In this document: positions 8,625 through 18,299 of the stretch, in pieces
Position numbering within the stretch: position 1 is the first letter of the stretch
Layout of the letters: each line of letters starts with the position of its first letter
Assembly (NCBI RefSeq): GCF_001702265.1
Contig: NZ_MAUE01000038.1
Location: 1 to 64,000, forward strand
Length of the DNA stretch: 64,000 bases
Direction: 5' to 3'
Origin: Pseudomonas aylmerensis
GTDB lineage: Bacteria; Pseudomonadota; Gammaproteobacteria; Pseudomonadales; Pseudomonadaceae
Translations under genes and position numbers: made by a program
Notes under the pieces: model-generated
Databases searched by the model: none
What the model saw: the letters and a program-made list of their open reading frames with translations, nothing else
Told to the model about the DNA's origin: nothing

Positions 8625-9102
8625 GACGGTTTCCTTGCCTGATTGATGAGGTAGTTCCAACGGGCAAGTGCGCCGGTCGGAGACATACCCTTAACAAGAA
8701 GCGTGCCGGAAAGTGCGAGGGCCAATGAAAGTAATGGTCTGGCAGGTTCTTGATCGAACTATTGAGTCAGTAGGGGTGTTTTTAAGCGGTTTTAAGTGAG
8801 GAGTGTTGCGCATAAGTGCGCAATTAGTTGCTCATAGGCTGTGTATAAGCTGCATTTGGGGTAGGGGCGGGAGTTACGGCTTGGATGCTTGTTTACCTGT
8901 GCAATCTGCTGCGCACGCCTCAATTTACAAGGGTTGTAGGAAATTCCTTAAGTGCACTTCCCTCGCTTGCTGGATGTTCAATGCATGGCTAAGGTTTGCG
9001 AACTTCGTTGCGAATCGAGCGAAGGTCAGGTGGCATTCTGATGCACGAATTTAATGTGCTTAGTTGGCCTTTGCTGTCTTTGGTAGTTGTGCGCGGTGCT
9101 CA
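8625..9102. other. Divergent intergenic region between hcp and the tss operon
   Basis: About 480 bp with no reading frame I can support. It is visibly more AT-rich than the flanking genes and must hold the promoters for hcp (minus) and for tssA (plus). I found a plausible sigma54 element for hcp but no convincing -24/-12 or -35/-10 pair for tssA. Confidence 0.7.
8693..8709 (-). promoter_or_regulatory. Candidate sigma54 promoter for hcp
   Basis: On the minus strand the sequence reads CCGGCACGCTTCTTGTT, against the sigma54 consensus TGGCACG-N4-TTGCW. The GG is separated by exactly 10 nt from the -12 position, where GT replaces the usual GC. It would start transcription about 60 nt before the hcp ATG. 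The bacterial enhancer-binding protein encoded at 18296-19828 would be the expected activator. Inference only. Confidence 0.4.
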
Positions 9103-10656
9103 ATGTCTTATTCGGACAAGTTGTGTGATCATTATCTTGAAGTCGCGAAAATGCCGTGCTCGCAAACAAGTTTTGCTGGCAGCGACATGCGCTTTTCGAA
9201 TGAGTATGACGCGCTCGAGACCGAGTTGGAGAAGGCGCAATCGCTGCACGGCAGCGGCCAGCCCGATTGGCACAAGGTCCTCGAAATCAGTGAGTCGCTG
9301 TTGTGTCGCCAGTCCAAGGATCTGCGCGTAGGCGTCTGGTTGACCTGGGCATTGCATCAGCGTGACTCCTTCCCCGGGTTGCTGGCCGGCCTCGGGTTGT
9401 TGCGTTATCTCTGCGAGCAGCACTGGGCGGCGCTGTATCCTGCAAAGCTGCGCACCCGGAGCGCAGCGCTGCGTTGGTTGGTATTACGGCTTGAGCCGTT
9501 GTTTGCGCAGAGTGTATCGGTACAGAGCCAGCAGCCGTTGTTTCGCTGCGTACTCGAACAATTGGTGCGGCTCGATGAACTGTGGACCGAACACCTGGGA
9601 GATGACGCGCCGCTGTTGCTGCCGATTCGCCGACAACTGACGCAGCGATTGGAACGCGTTGCACACGATGAGCCGCCGCCTGCCGGGTTGAGCGGTGCGA
9701 TTGCGCAGGTCAAGCAGGCCACCACTCAACTGCTGAAGCCCGAAGCGGTGGTGGAGAACGAAAAACAAGCGCACAGAGTGTTGCGCACCTTGCAGGAGCA
9801 AGCTCGTCCCTTGTGTGCCTGGTGGTTGCGACAGAGCGCCACCGACCTGCGGGCATTACGCCTGAATCGAACCTTGGCATGGCTGGCGCTGGTCAGTTAT
9901 CCGGACGCCGACAACCAGCACGTCACCTCATTGCGCGGACTGGCCCCCGACAAACTCACACGATTCCAGGAGCGTTTTGCCCAAGGGCATCACGCCGACC
10001 TGATGCTCGAACTTGAGGCCAGCCTCGCCGGTGCCATGTTCTGGTTCGACGGGCTGCATAGGCTCTGGCAATGCCTGGAGGCGCTGCAGGCGGATCAGGC
10101 CATGACCGAGCTGGAAGTGTCTTTTGCCTTGTTGCTGCAACGCTTGCCCAACCTGCCCGAGTATCGCTTTCACGACGGCACACCGTTCGCCGACACGGCA
10201 ACCCGCGATTGGATCGCACTGCAGGTAACCCGTCACCTGCGCAGGCCTGAGTCACCGGCAGTCGCGGCCGATGTCGATGCCGAACCTTGGGAGAAGGCCT
10301 TGCAGGAGGCGGTGCCCAGGCTGCGCAAGGACGGGCTCAAGAGTGTCATCCCTGTGTTCAAGCAGGGCATGCACGGCGCCCACAGTGATCGTGCCCGGTT
10401 TCATTGGCGTCTCGCACAGGCTCGCGTGTGTGTACACGCGGGCAAGCATGAGCTGGCAAAGATCCAGCTCGAATACCTCGATCACGAGTTGCAACGGTCG
10501 GCGCTTGAGCGCTGGGAGCCGCAGTTGGCACTGCAGGTGGCCCAGCTGCTGCACCGCTGCTGCGACCTGATGCCACAAAACCACGCCGTGCGCGAGCGCA
10601 AGGAAGACACCCATCGCAGGCTGTGCCTCTTCGATCTTGAAGCGGTACTTGAATAG
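9103..10656 (+). CDS. tssA: T6SS baseplate/sheath-cap protein TssA (ImpA_N and VasJ domains)
   Basis: Cytoplasmic TssA of 517 residues, which primes baseplate and tail assembly. The N-terminal third carries the ImpA_N domain (DWHKVLEISESLLCRQSKDLRV, then the GLGLLRYLCEQHW stretch and LYPAKLRTR). The C-terminal part (from about residue 390: KALQEAVPRLRK...) resembles the VasJ/EvfE-type tail, which places it in the VasJ-type TssA group. The start is uncertain: ATG 9103 gives the sensible N-terminus MSYSDKL but its ribosome site is weak; an in-frame start at 9064 is also open. It is the first gene of the main T6SS operon, 32 bp before tssB. Confidence 0.9.
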   Translation: MSYSDKLCDHYLEVAKMPCSQTSFAGSDMRFSNEYDALETELEKAQSLHGSGQPDWHKVLEISESLLCRQSKDLRVGVWLTWALHQRDSFPGLLAGLGLLRYLCEQHWAALYPAKLRTRSAALRWLVLRLEPLFAQSVSVQSQQPLFRCVLEQLVRLDELWTEHLGDDAPLLLPIRRQLTQRLERVAHDEPPPAGLSGAIAQVKQATTQLLKPEAVVENEKQAHRVLRTLQEQARPLCAWWLRQSATDLRALRLNRTLAWLALVSYPDADNQHVTSLRGLAPDKLTRFQERFAQGHHADLMLELEASLAGAMFWFDGLHRLWQCLEALQADQAMTELEVSFALLLQRLPNLPEYRFHDGTPFADTATRDWIALQVTRHLRRPESPAVAADVDAEPWEKALQEAVPRLRKDGLKSVIPVFKQGMHGAHSDRARFHWRLAQARVCVHAGKHELAKIQLEYLDHELQRSALERWEPQLALQVAQLLHRCCDLMPQNHAVRERKEDTHRRLCLFDLEAVLE

Positions 10657-10688
10657 GCTTTCGAGCCACTTGAAAACGGAGCAGCACC

Positions 10689-11186
10689 ATGGCCAAAGAC
10701 GGTTCGGTAGCACCCAAGGAACGTATCAATATCACCTTCAAGCCAGCTATCGGTGGGGCGCAGGAAGAGGTTGAGCTGCCGCTCAAGCTGCTGGTCCTCG
10801 GTGATTTCACCCAGCGTGAAGACTTGCGCAAGCTTGAAGACCGCAAGCCCGTCGCACTCGACAAGAACACGCTCGACGAGGTGCTGGCCAAGCAGGCACT
10901 GAGCCTGACGCTGAATGTTCCCAACCGGCTCCAGGAAGGCGACGACGCCGCCGAGTTGGCCATCCAGGTGCGTATCAACACCATGAAGGATTTCAACCCT
11001 GCGAACCTGGTGGAGCAGATTCCCCAGCTGCACAAGTTGATGGCGTTGCGTGAGGCACTCATGGCGCTCAAGGGACCGCTGGGCAATACACCCAGCTTTC
11101 GCAAAGCCATCGAGCAGGCCCTGGCCGATGACGTTTCCCGCGCAAGGGTATTGGCAGAGCTAGGGCTGAACAGCCCTACCGCCTGA
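10689..11186 (+). CDS. tssB: T6SS contractile sheath small subunit TssB
   Basis: TssB/VipA of 165 residues forms, with TssC, the contractile sheath around the Hcp tube. It contains the conserved LPLKLLVLGDFT near residue 35 and the VRINTMKDFNPANLVEQIP segment, followed by a C-terminal helix that docks onto TssC. Length fits the family (160-180). The ATG at 10689 follows AAAACGGAGCAGCACC. It lies 28 bp before tssC, as in nearly all T6SS loci. Confidence 0.97.
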   Translation: MAKDGSVAPKERINITFKPAIGGAQEEVELPLKLLVLGDFTQREDLRKLEDRKPVALDKNTLDEVLAKQALSLTLNVPNRLQEGDDAAELAIQVRINTMKDFNPANLVEQIPQLHKLMALREALMALKGPLGNTPSFRKAIEQALADDVSRARVLAELGLNSPTA

Positions 11187-11214
11187 CATTCTCAGTTAAA
11201 AGGACACTGACAGC

Positions 11215-12690
11215 ATGACCACCCAACAGAACGCGACGCCTGCACACGCCGTGGATGAATACAGCATCCTCGACAACATCATTGCCCAGACTTTGCTCGG
11301 CGCCGACGACGAAGCGTACGGGATTGCCAAGCGGGGCGTCTCGGCGTTTATCGAAGAACTGATCAAGCCGCAGAACAGCGGCGAGCCGGTCAAGAAACGT
11401 TTGGTCGACCGCATGATCGCCGAGATCGACACAAAGCTCAGCCAGCAAATGGACGAGATCCTGCACCACCCGGATTTTCAGGCGCTGGAAGCCGCCTGGC
11501 GTGGCTTGCAGTTACTGGTCGAACGCACCGACTTCCGTGAAAACATCAAGATCGAACTGCTGAACGTCTCGCGGCAGGACCTGCTGGATGATTTCGAAGA
11601 CTCGCCGGAAGTCACCCAGTCGGGGTTGTACAAGCATATCTACAGCGCTGAATACGGTCAGTTTGGTGGTCAACCGGTGGGCGCGGTGATCGCCAACTAC
11701 TTTCTTTCCCCCAGCGCGCCCGACGTGAAGCTGATGCAATACGCTTCCAGTGTGGCCTGCATGGCCCACGCGCCTTTTATCGCTGCCGCCGGGCCGGGCT
11801 TTTTTGGCCTGGAAAGCTTCACCGGCCTGCCTGACCTGAAGGATCTCAAAGACCATTTCGAAGGTCCGCAGTTTGCCAAATGGCAAAGTTTCCGCCAGAG
11901 CGAAGACTCGCGCTACATCGGGTTGACGGTGCCGCGCTTTCTGCTGCGTACGCCTTACGATCCCCTTGAATGCCCGGTCAAGACCTTCGGGTACCAGGAA
12001 AATGTGGTGAACAGCCACGAGCACTATCTGTGGGGCAATACGGCCTATGCCTTCGCCACCCGGTTGACCGACAGCTTCGCGCGCTTTCGCTGGTGCCCGA
12101 ATATCATCGGGCCGCAAAGCGGAGGGGCCGTGGAAGACTTGCCGTTGCATCACTTCCACAGCATGGGTGAAATCGAAACCAAGATTCCCACCGAAGTATT
12201 GGTGTCTGACCGGCGTGAATACGAGCTGGCGCAAGAGGGCTTCATTGCCCTGACGATGCGCAAGGGCAGCGACAACGCCGCGTTCTTCTCCGCCAGCTCG
12301 GTGCAGAAACCCAAGCAGTTCGGTATCAGCGCCGAGGGCAAGGACGCCGAACTGAATTATCGCCTGGGTACCCAACTGCCCTACATGATGGTGGTCAACC
12401 GCCTGGCCCATTACCTGAAGGTCTTGCAGCGTGAGCAACTGGGTTCGTGGAAGGAGCGCACCGACCTGGAGCTGGAGCTCAACAAGTGGATTCGCCAGTA
12501 CGTCGCCGACCAGGAAAACCCCAGTGCCGAAGTGCGTGGGCGGCGTCCATTGCGGGCGGCACGCATCGTCGTCAGTGACGTCGACGGTGAGCCTGGCTGG
12601 TATCGCGTGAACCTCAGCGTGCGACCGCACTTCAAGTACATGGGGGCGGATTTCACCCTGTCGCTTGTTGGCAAGCTCGATAAAGCATGA
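11215..12690 (+). CDS. tssC: T6SS contractile sheath large subunit TssC
   Basis: TssC/VipB of 491 residues, the large sheath subunit recognised and recycled by ClpV. Features include LEAAWRGLQLLVERTDF (about residue 95), LLNVSRQDLLDDFED, the EYGQFGGQPVGAVIANY motif, and the C-terminal PGWYRVNLSVRPHFKYMGADFTLSLV signature. Length and motifs are canonical. The stop overlaps the tssE start by four bases (ATGA), giving translational coupling. Confidence 0.97.
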   Translation: MTTQQNATPAHAVDEYSILDNIIAQTLLGADDEAYGIAKRGVSAFIEELIKPQNSGEPVKKRLVDRMIAEIDTKLSQQMDEILHHPDFQALEAAWRGLQLLVERTDFRENIKIELLNVSRQDLLDDFEDSPEVTQSGLYKHIYSAEYGQFGGQPVGAVIANYFLSPSAPDVKLMQYASSVACMAHAPFIAAAGPGFFGLESFTGLPDLKDLKDHFEGPQFAKWQSFRQSEDSRYIGLTVPRFLLRTPYDPLECPVKTFGYQENVVNSHEHYLWGNTAYAFATRLTDSFARFRWCPNIIGPQSGGAVEDLPLHHFHSMGEIETKIPTEVLVSDRREYELAQEGFIALTMRKGSDNAAFFSASSVQKPKQFGISAEGKDAELNYRLGTQLPYMMVVNRLAHYLKVLQREQLGSWKERTDLELELNKWIRQYVADQENPSAEVRGRRPLRAARIVVSDVDGEPGWYRVNLSVRPHFKYMGADFTLSLVGKLDKA

Positions 12691-13106
12691 GCAGGGGGCA
12701 GGGGATGACCCACAACCGAAGCCTGTTCGAACGCCTTGATCGCCCGGCAACTGCGCCCGCCTGCGGCGTGACGTCTGTAGCAGCCCACCTGGGGAAAATG
12801 CTCAGCATCCGCGCGGGCAGCGTTCTGACACTGGCGGACTATGGGTTGCCCGACCTCAATGATATGAACCAGAGCCTGCATGAGTCATTGAGCCAGTCGC
12901 GCCTGCTGATCGAGCGGTTTATCCGTGCTTATGAGCCGCGGTTAAAGGAGGTGCGGGTCATCGCGCTGCCACGGGATCACGATCCGTTGGCACTCGCATT
13001 TGTCATTGAGGCGGTGATGACGGGCGCAGGGGGCAAGCAACCGGTGGTTTTTACCGCGCGGCTGCGTGATGCCGGGCAGGTCGAGGTCTTGCCGGATGTC
13101 CTTTAA
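12687..13106 (+). CDS. tssE: T6SS baseplate protein TssE (gp25-like)
   Basis: TssE of 139 residues, homologous to phage T4 gp25, which sits in the baseplate wedge and initiates sheath polymerisation. The N-terminus MTHNRSLFERL is typical, and the SVLTLADYGLPDLND motif (about residue 50) is the gp25 signature region. Two starts are possible: the ATG at 12687 overlapping tssC, or the ATG at 12705, which follows a GGGGCAGGGG purine run and gives the more usual N-terminus. The 3' end overlaps tssF by 11 bp. Confidence 0.92.
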   Translation: MSRGQGMTHNRSLFERLDRPATAPACGVTSVAAHLGKMLSIRAGSVLTLADYGLPDLNDMNQSLHESLSQSRLLIERFIRAYEPRLKEVRVIALPRDHDPLALAFVIEAVMTGAGGKQPVVFTARLRDAGQVEVLPDVL

Positions 13107-14883
13107 TCGCTATTACCAGAGCGAGCTCAGTGCGCTGCGTCAACTGGGGCGACGTTTCTCCGAGCGCAATCCGGCGCTCGCACCGTTTCTTGCCGAGCCC
13201 GGCCAGGATCCGGATGTCGAGCGGTTGCTGGAGGGCTTTGCGTTTCTCACAGGGCGCTTGCGGCAGAAACTGGACGACGAGTTGCCGGAGCTGACCCATT
13301 CCCTCATGCACCTGTTGTGGCCCAACTACATGCGGCCGATGCCTGCTTTCAGCATCCTGCAGTTTGATCCGTTGAAGCATGCGGGGCCGGGTGTGAGTGT
13401 TGCGCGGGATACACCGGTGGAAAGTGCGGCCATCAACGGCGAGCGCTGTCGCTTCCGTACCTGTTACGCCACACAGGTCCTGCCGCTGCAACTGAGCGCT
13501 GTGGACTACAGCCTACAGGGCCAGCAGGGCCGGTTGAGCCTGCGCCTGGAGATGAGTGCCGAAGGCAATTTCAGTGAGTGGACCTTCGATCAATTGCGCC
13601 TGCACCTGGCCGGCGATCGCTATCTCGGCCAAGGGTTGTACCTGGACCTGTTGCGCCATCTCGAAGGTATCGAGGTGTTGCCCTTCGGCCAGGATGGCTT
13701 GCCGGTCTGCGACGTTGATGGCCAGGCGCTCGCGCTGCGGCTCGGTGCCGACCAGGTGAGCCCGGTGGGATTCAGCGAGGAGCACGCGTTGATTCCCTAC
13801 CCGATGAATACCTTTCGCGGGTATCGCCATTTGCAGGAGTACTTCGCCTTTCCTGACAAATACCTGTTTGTCGACGTCGGTGGGCTGAATGCGCTGCGCA
13901 GCTTGCCGCCAGAGCAGCTCAGACAGGTGCGCGGGGTGGTGATGCGTTTCGAGCTGCGCAATCCGTGCCATGGGCCCCGGCACCCCACGTTGGAGAATGT
14001 GAAGCTGTACTGCACGCCGATCGTCAACCTGTTCAAGCATGACGCGGTGCCCATCCGCCTGGACGGCAAACAGGACGAGTACCTGCTGATTCCGGGGGAA
14101 TATTCGCGCGAACACGCCTGTGTGTTTTCCGTGGACAGCATCACCGGTTGGCAGCCCGGCGGGCAGGGGTATCGGACCTACGTACCGTTCGAGTCCTTCG
14201 AGCATGACGGCGCGACCGAGGCATCCAAGGCGTCACCCAGCTACAGCATCCGCCAACGTCCATCTGCACAGCACGCCGGGCTCGATACCTGGCTGGGGTT
14301 CGACAGGGCGCCGGAGCACGATCAGGAAACGCTGTCTATCGAGTTGACCTGTACCAACCACAACCTGCCCAGGTTGCTTCAGATCGGGATGATCAACCAG
14401 CCATGCGAGCAGACACCCCAAGGGTTGTCGTTTCGGAATATCAGTGCACCGACGGCGAGTTTCTCACCGCCCCTGGACCAGGACTTTCTCTGGCGGCTTA
14501 TCAGCAACCTGTCGCTCAACTACCTGTCACTGAGCGACATCAATGCCCTGAGGGTCATCCTCGAAACCTATGACTTGCCGCGCTACCACGACCGGCAAGC
14601 GCAGAAGGTCAGCGAGAGACGGCTGGGCGCATTGCACTCCGTCAGGCATGTGGCCGTTGACCGATTGCAGCGTGGCCTGCCGTTTCGAGGGTTACGCATC
14701 GACCTGACGATCGATCCGCAAGGCTTTCTCGGCCAGGGCGAAGTGTTTGTGTTCGCGTCGGTACTCAATGAGTTCTTCGCACTCTACGCCAGCCTGAATG
14801 CCTTCCACGAACTACGAGTCATCAGCACACAAGGAGACGTGTATCTATGGCCACCCCGGATGGGCCAGCAACCCCTGCTTTGA
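13096..14883 (+). CDS. tssF: T6SS baseplate protein TssF
   Basis: TssF (VasA/ImpG) of 595 residues, which with TssG and TssK builds the baseplate wedge. The N-terminus FNRYYQSELSALRQLGRRF and the following PALAPFLAEPGQDPDVERLLEGFAFL are canonical, as are LPELTHSLMHLLWPNYMRP and the later LFKHDAVPIRL segment. I take ATG 13096 inside the tssE 3' end because it gives the family N-terminus; a frame from 13066 is open but adds an unconserved leader. It overlaps tssG by 37 bp. Confidence 0.95.
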   Translation: MSFNRYYQSELSALRQLGRRFSERNPALAPFLAEPGQDPDVERLLEGFAFLTGRLRQKLDDELPELTHSLMHLLWPNYMRPMPAFSILQFDPLKHAGPGVSVARDTPVESAAINGERCRFRTCYATQVLPLQLSAVDYSLQGQQGRLSLRLEMSAEGNFSEWTFDQLRLHLAGDRYLGQGLYLDLLRHLEGIEVLPFGQDGLPVCDVDGQALALRLGADQVSPVGFSEEHALIPYPMNTFRGYRHLQEYFAFPDKYLFVDVGGLNALRSLPPEQLRQVRGVVMRFELRNPCHGPRHPTLENVKLYCTPIVNLFKHDAVPIRLDGKQDEYLLIPGEYSREHACVFSVDSITGWQPGGQGYRTYVPFESFEHDGATEASKASPSYSIRQRPSAQHAGLDTWLGFDRAPEHDQETLSIELTCTNHNLPRLLQIGMINQPCEQTPQGLSFRNISAPTASFSPPLDQDFLWRLISNLSLNYLSLSDINALRVILETYDLPRYHDRQAQKVSERRLGALHSVRHVAVDRLQRGLPFRGLRIDLTIDPQGFLGQGEVFVFASVLNEFFALYASLNAFHELRVISTQGDVYLWPPRMGQQPLL

Positions 14884-15854
14884 CGGCGCTGTCCTGCGTC
14901 ATCCGTGAGTACTCGCTGTTCCAGGCGGTTCTGCAGGTGATCAAGCGTCTGCGTGTTGCCCATCCGACCTTGGATGACGACGCGCTGTATGACCAGTTGG
15001 AGTTTCAGGCCAACCCGGGCCTGGGGTTTCCCGGTCACGATATTGACCGGGTGGAGTTTTTCGTTGAGCGCGGCCTGTTGCGAGCGCGGCTGCGCCTTAA
15101 CGTGCTGGGCCTGTGCGGTGCCGGTTCGCCACTGCCTGCGTTTTATGGCGAGCAGGCGTTTGCCGACAGCGTAGGCGGCAACACGACGCGCGAGTTTCTC
15201 GACCTGTTTCACCATCGCCTGCAGCGGCTGATGCTGCCTATCTGGCGCAAATATCGCTATCGGGCGTGTTTCCAGGCGGGGGCGCGCGATGCTTTTTCCG
15301 AGCAGATGTTTGCCTTGATCGGCTTGCGGGGGCCGCAGATCCGCAACGCTGTGCCATTGAACTGCAAGCGGCTGCTGCCCTACTTGGGCCTGCTCAGCCT
15401 GCGCGCGCATTCGGCAGCCTTGATCGAAACGGTGCTGCGCTACTACTTCAAGCACCGTCGCGTGCACATCGAGCAATGGGTTGAACGCACGGTGGTGATT
15501 GCCGATTCACAGCGAAATCGCCTGGGTACTGCCAACAGTGTGCTGGGTGTGGACCAAGTGCTGGGAAGTCGGGTTGCCGATCGCAGCGGCAAGTTCAGGG
15601 TGCACGTGCAAGGTCTCGACTGGCAGCGCTTTCACGGGTTTTTACCCACGGGCACGGACTATCCATTGTTGTGTTCATTGGTGCGGCTGACCGCACGGGA
15701 CCCTCTGGAATATGACCTGCGCCTGGTGCTGGCCAAGGAATCGATAAGGCCATTGCACCTGGGCGAACAGAACGTTTGCCACCTCGGTTGGACCAGCTGG
15801 CTGACGCATGAATGCGCTGACGGTGTGGTCATTGTGGCCAGCAACGCTAATTAG
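14847..15854 (+). CDS. tssG: T6SS baseplate protein TssG
   Basis: TssG (VasB/ImpH) of 335 residues, the baseplate partner of TssF. Recognisable blocks are SLFQAVLQVIKRL near the N-terminus, VEFFVERGLLRARLRLNVLGLCGAGSPLPAFY (read as two adjoining blocks), FLDLFHHRLQRL and the C-terminal LGWTSWL motif. The start ATG is 37 bp inside tssF and has a clear AAGGAGA ribosome site, so overlap is real. Length is normal for the family. Confidence 0.94.
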   Translation: MATPDGPATPALTALSCVIREYSLFQAVLQVIKRLRVAHPTLDDDALYDQLEFQANPGLGFPGHDIDRVEFFVERGLLRARLRLNVLGLCGAGSPLPAFYGEQAFADSVGGNTTREFLDLFHHRLQRLMLPIWRKYRYRACFQAGARDAFSEQMFALIGLRGPQIRNAVPLNCKRLLPYLGLLSLRAHSAALIETVLRYYFKHRRVHIEQWVERTVVIADSQRNRLGTANSVLGVDQVLGSRVADRSGKFRVHVQGLDWQRFHGFLPTGTDYPLLCSLVRLTARDPLEYDLRLVLAKESIRPLHLGEQNVCHLGWTSWLTHECADGVVIVASNAN

Positions 15855-15866
15855 GGATGAATCATC

Positions 15867-18299
15867 ATGATGAATGTGGACCTGCAACACCTGATCCAGA
15901 CGTTGAACGCCCAAGCCCGCCAGGACCTTGCCCGCTCAGCCGAGCGTTGTGTTGCTCGCGGCGGCACGCAAGTGCTGGTGGAAGACTTGCTGTTGGCCTT
16001 GCTGGAAGATCACGAAGGCCTTCTGATGCAAGCGTTGGCGGATGCAGGGATCGACGCCGGCGAGCTGCGAGCCACCTTGCAACCCAAGGGCGAGTCGAGC
16101 GCGTCACGCAATCCGGTATTTGCCTTGGCCCTGGTGCAATGGCTGCAACAAGCCTGGATGGTTGCCCACCTGGAGCTCAAACACACCGAAGTTGATCATG
16201 GCGCCCTGTTGCTGGCGCTGTTGCGCCATCCGTTGGAGCACGCGGGCAGTGGCTATCAGGCGGTGCTGAGCCGATTGGACACGCGGCGTGTGCAGGATTT
16301 TCTGATGGCCCAGGCGCCTCGGCGTCCCTGCGCACCGAATGGCGAATCCTTGCTGGAACGCTTTACCCATGACCTGACGCGGCAGGCCCAGGACGGGCGT
16401 ATCGACCCGGTGTTGTGTCGCGATGCCGAGATCCGGCAACTGATCGACATCCTGGTGCGCCGGCGCAAGAACAACCCGATTCTCGTCGGCGAAGCCGGGG
16501 TGGGGAAAACCGCAGTTGTCGAAGGCCTCGCCTTGCGTGTGGTCAGCTCGCAGGTGCCCGAACCTCTCAAGGGTGTACGAGTGCTGACGCTGGACCTGGG
16601 CTTGCTCCAGGCGGGTGCCAGTATCAAGGGTGAGTTCGAACGGCGCCTCAAAGGTGTGATCGATGAGATCAACGCGTCGGCGCAACCGGTGATCCTGTTT
16701 ATCGACGAGGCTCATACGTTGGTCGGGGCGGGCTCCCAGGCGGGCTCCTCGGACGCGGCCAACCTGCTCAAGCCGGCCCTGGCGCGTGGCGAGTTGCGCA
16801 CCATCGCCGCGACCACGTGGAGGGAATACAAACAGTACTTTGAAAAGGATCCAGCGCTGGCACGGCGTTTTCAGCCGGTGCTCATCGGTGAGCCGAGTGT
16901 CGACCAGGCGGTTTCGATCCTGCGCGGATTGGTGCCGGTGTATGAGCGCAGCCATGGGGTCTACGTTCGTGACGATGCCGTCGTTGCGGCTGCACAGTTG
17001 AGCGCCCGTTACCTGGCAGGGCGTCAGTTGCCGGACAAGGCGGTGGATGTGCTGGACACCGCCTGTGCACGCCTGCGCACCAGCCGGGACAGCGCGCCCG
17101 AAGTGTTGCAACGCCTGTATGCCGAACAGGCGGCAGGTGCGCTGCAACACCAGGCGTTGAGCCGTGACAGGGACACCGGGCTTGTCGTCGATGAACAGGC
17201 CTTGCAGGCGTTGAACCTGCGCATGACGGCAGTGGAATGTGAGCGGCAGCCGCTGGAGCAACAGTGGCTGGAGCGGCAAGCGTCTGCGCAACACGTGTGC
17301 CCGCGCCTGGTCGCGCAGGTCATCAGCGCCTGGACCGGCATCCCCGTTGAACAGCTGGCCCTTGAGACCAATGAGCGGGTTATGGGGTTTGCCGACGCGC
17401 TGCGTTCGCGCCTCCTTGGCCAGGAGCAAGCCGTACAGGCCCTTGATCGCAACCTGCGCGCGGTGGCCGCCGGGCTCAACAAGGTCGACGCACCCGTCGG
17501 GGTGTTCCTGCTGGTGGACCCGAGTGGCGTGGGCAAGACCGAGACGGCCCTGGCCCTTGGTGACCTGCTGTACGGCGGCGAGCGTTTCGTCACCACGCTC
17601 AACATGACCGAGTATCAGGAAAAACATGCGCTGTCGCGGCTGATTGGCGCACCACCTGGCTATATCGGCTATGGCGAGGGCGGGGTGCTCACGCAAGCCG
17701 TGCGTCAACGTCCGTATTCAGTGGTGCTGCTCGATGAGGTGGAGAAAGCCGACCCGGACGTGTTGAACCTGTTCTATCAGATTTTCGACAAGGGGCTGGC
17801 CAATGACGGCGAAGGGCGGGAGGTGGATTTTCGCAACACGTTGTTCCTGATGACCTCCAACCTCGGCAGTGAGGCCGTCGGCAACTTGTGCGCGGGTGCC
17901 CGGCGCCCGGATGTGCAGGTGCTGCAAGACGCGCTCGAACCGCTGCTGCGTGCCCACTTCAAGCCTGCACTGCTGGCGCGGATGCGGGTGGTGCCGTACT
18001 ACCCGCTCACCGGTGAGCTGCTGCACGAAATGGCCCGGCTCAAGTTGGAGCGCCTCGGGCAAAGGCTGCAACTGCGCAAGCTCGCCTTCAGCTACACGCC
18101 TGAGCTGGTGGCGCACATGGCTGAGCGGTGTACCCATGGTGACAGCGGTGCCCGGTATATCGATCAATGGATCGAGATCCACTTGCTGCCACAGGTGGTG
18201 GATCGGTTGCTGGAGGCCATGGCCAGTGGCGAGCCCCTGTCGCGGGTGCATGCCGGCCTGGGCAGCCGTGGCGAGCCCAGCTGCGAGTTCAGCCAATGA
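15867..18299 (+). CDS. clpV: T6SS sheath-disassembly ATPase TssH (ClpV)
   Basis: AAA+ ATPase of 810 residues that unfolds contracted TssB/TssC sheath for reuse. Domain order: Clp N-domain (1-150), AAA1 with Walker A GEAGVGKT at 208-215 and Walker B ILFIDEAHT, a short ClpV-type linker, AAA2 with a Walker A-like DPSGVGKT at 551-558 and Walker B VVLLDEVEK, then the ClpB_D2-small domain. The first Gly of the second P-loop is Asp (codon GAC, 17517-17519), which is unusual and noted separately. The stop overlaps the regulator start (ATGA). Confidence 0.96.
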   Translation: MMNVDLQHLIQTLNAQARQDLARSAERCVARGGTQVLVEDLLLALLEDHEGLLMQALADAGIDAGELRATLQPKGESSASRNPVFALALVQWLQQAWMVAHLELKHTEVDHGALLLALLRHPLEHAGSGYQAVLSRLDTRRVQDFLMAQAPRRPCAPNGESLLERFTHDLTRQAQDGRIDPVLCRDAEIRQLIDILVRRRKNNPILVGEAGVGKTAVVEGLALRVVSSQVPEPLKGVRVLTLDLGLLQAGASIKGEFERRLKGVIDEINASAQPVILFIDEAHTLVGAGSQAGSSDAANLLKPALARGELRTIAATTWREYKQYFEKDPALARRFQPVLIGEPSVDQAVSILRGLVPVYERSHGVYVRDDAVVAAAQLSARYLAGRQLPDKAVDVLDTACARLRTSRDSAPEVLQRLYAEQAAGALQHQALSRDRDTGLVVDEQALQALNLRMTAVECERQPLEQQWLERQASAQHVCPRLVAQVISAWTGIPVEQLALETNERVMGFADALRSRLLGQEQAVQALDRNLRAVAAGLNKVDAPVGVFLLVDPSGVGKTETALALGDLLYGGERFVTTLNMTEYQEKHALSRLIGAPPGYIGYGEGGVLTQAVRQRPYSVVLLDEVEKADPDVLNLFYQIFDKGLANDGEGREVDFRNTLFLMTSNLGSEAVGNLCAGARRPDVQVLQDALEPLLRAHFKPALLARMRVVPYYPLTGELLHEMARLKLERLGQRLQLRKLAFSYTPELVAHMAERCTHGDSGARYIDQWIEIHLLPQVVDRLLEAMASGEPLSRVHAGLGSRGEPSCEFSQ

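Noticed and set aside
8803..9054. 83-codon frame in the hcp-tssA intergenic region
   Set aside because: No ribosome site, atypical composition and no recognisable homology; it lies in AT-rich promoter DNA.
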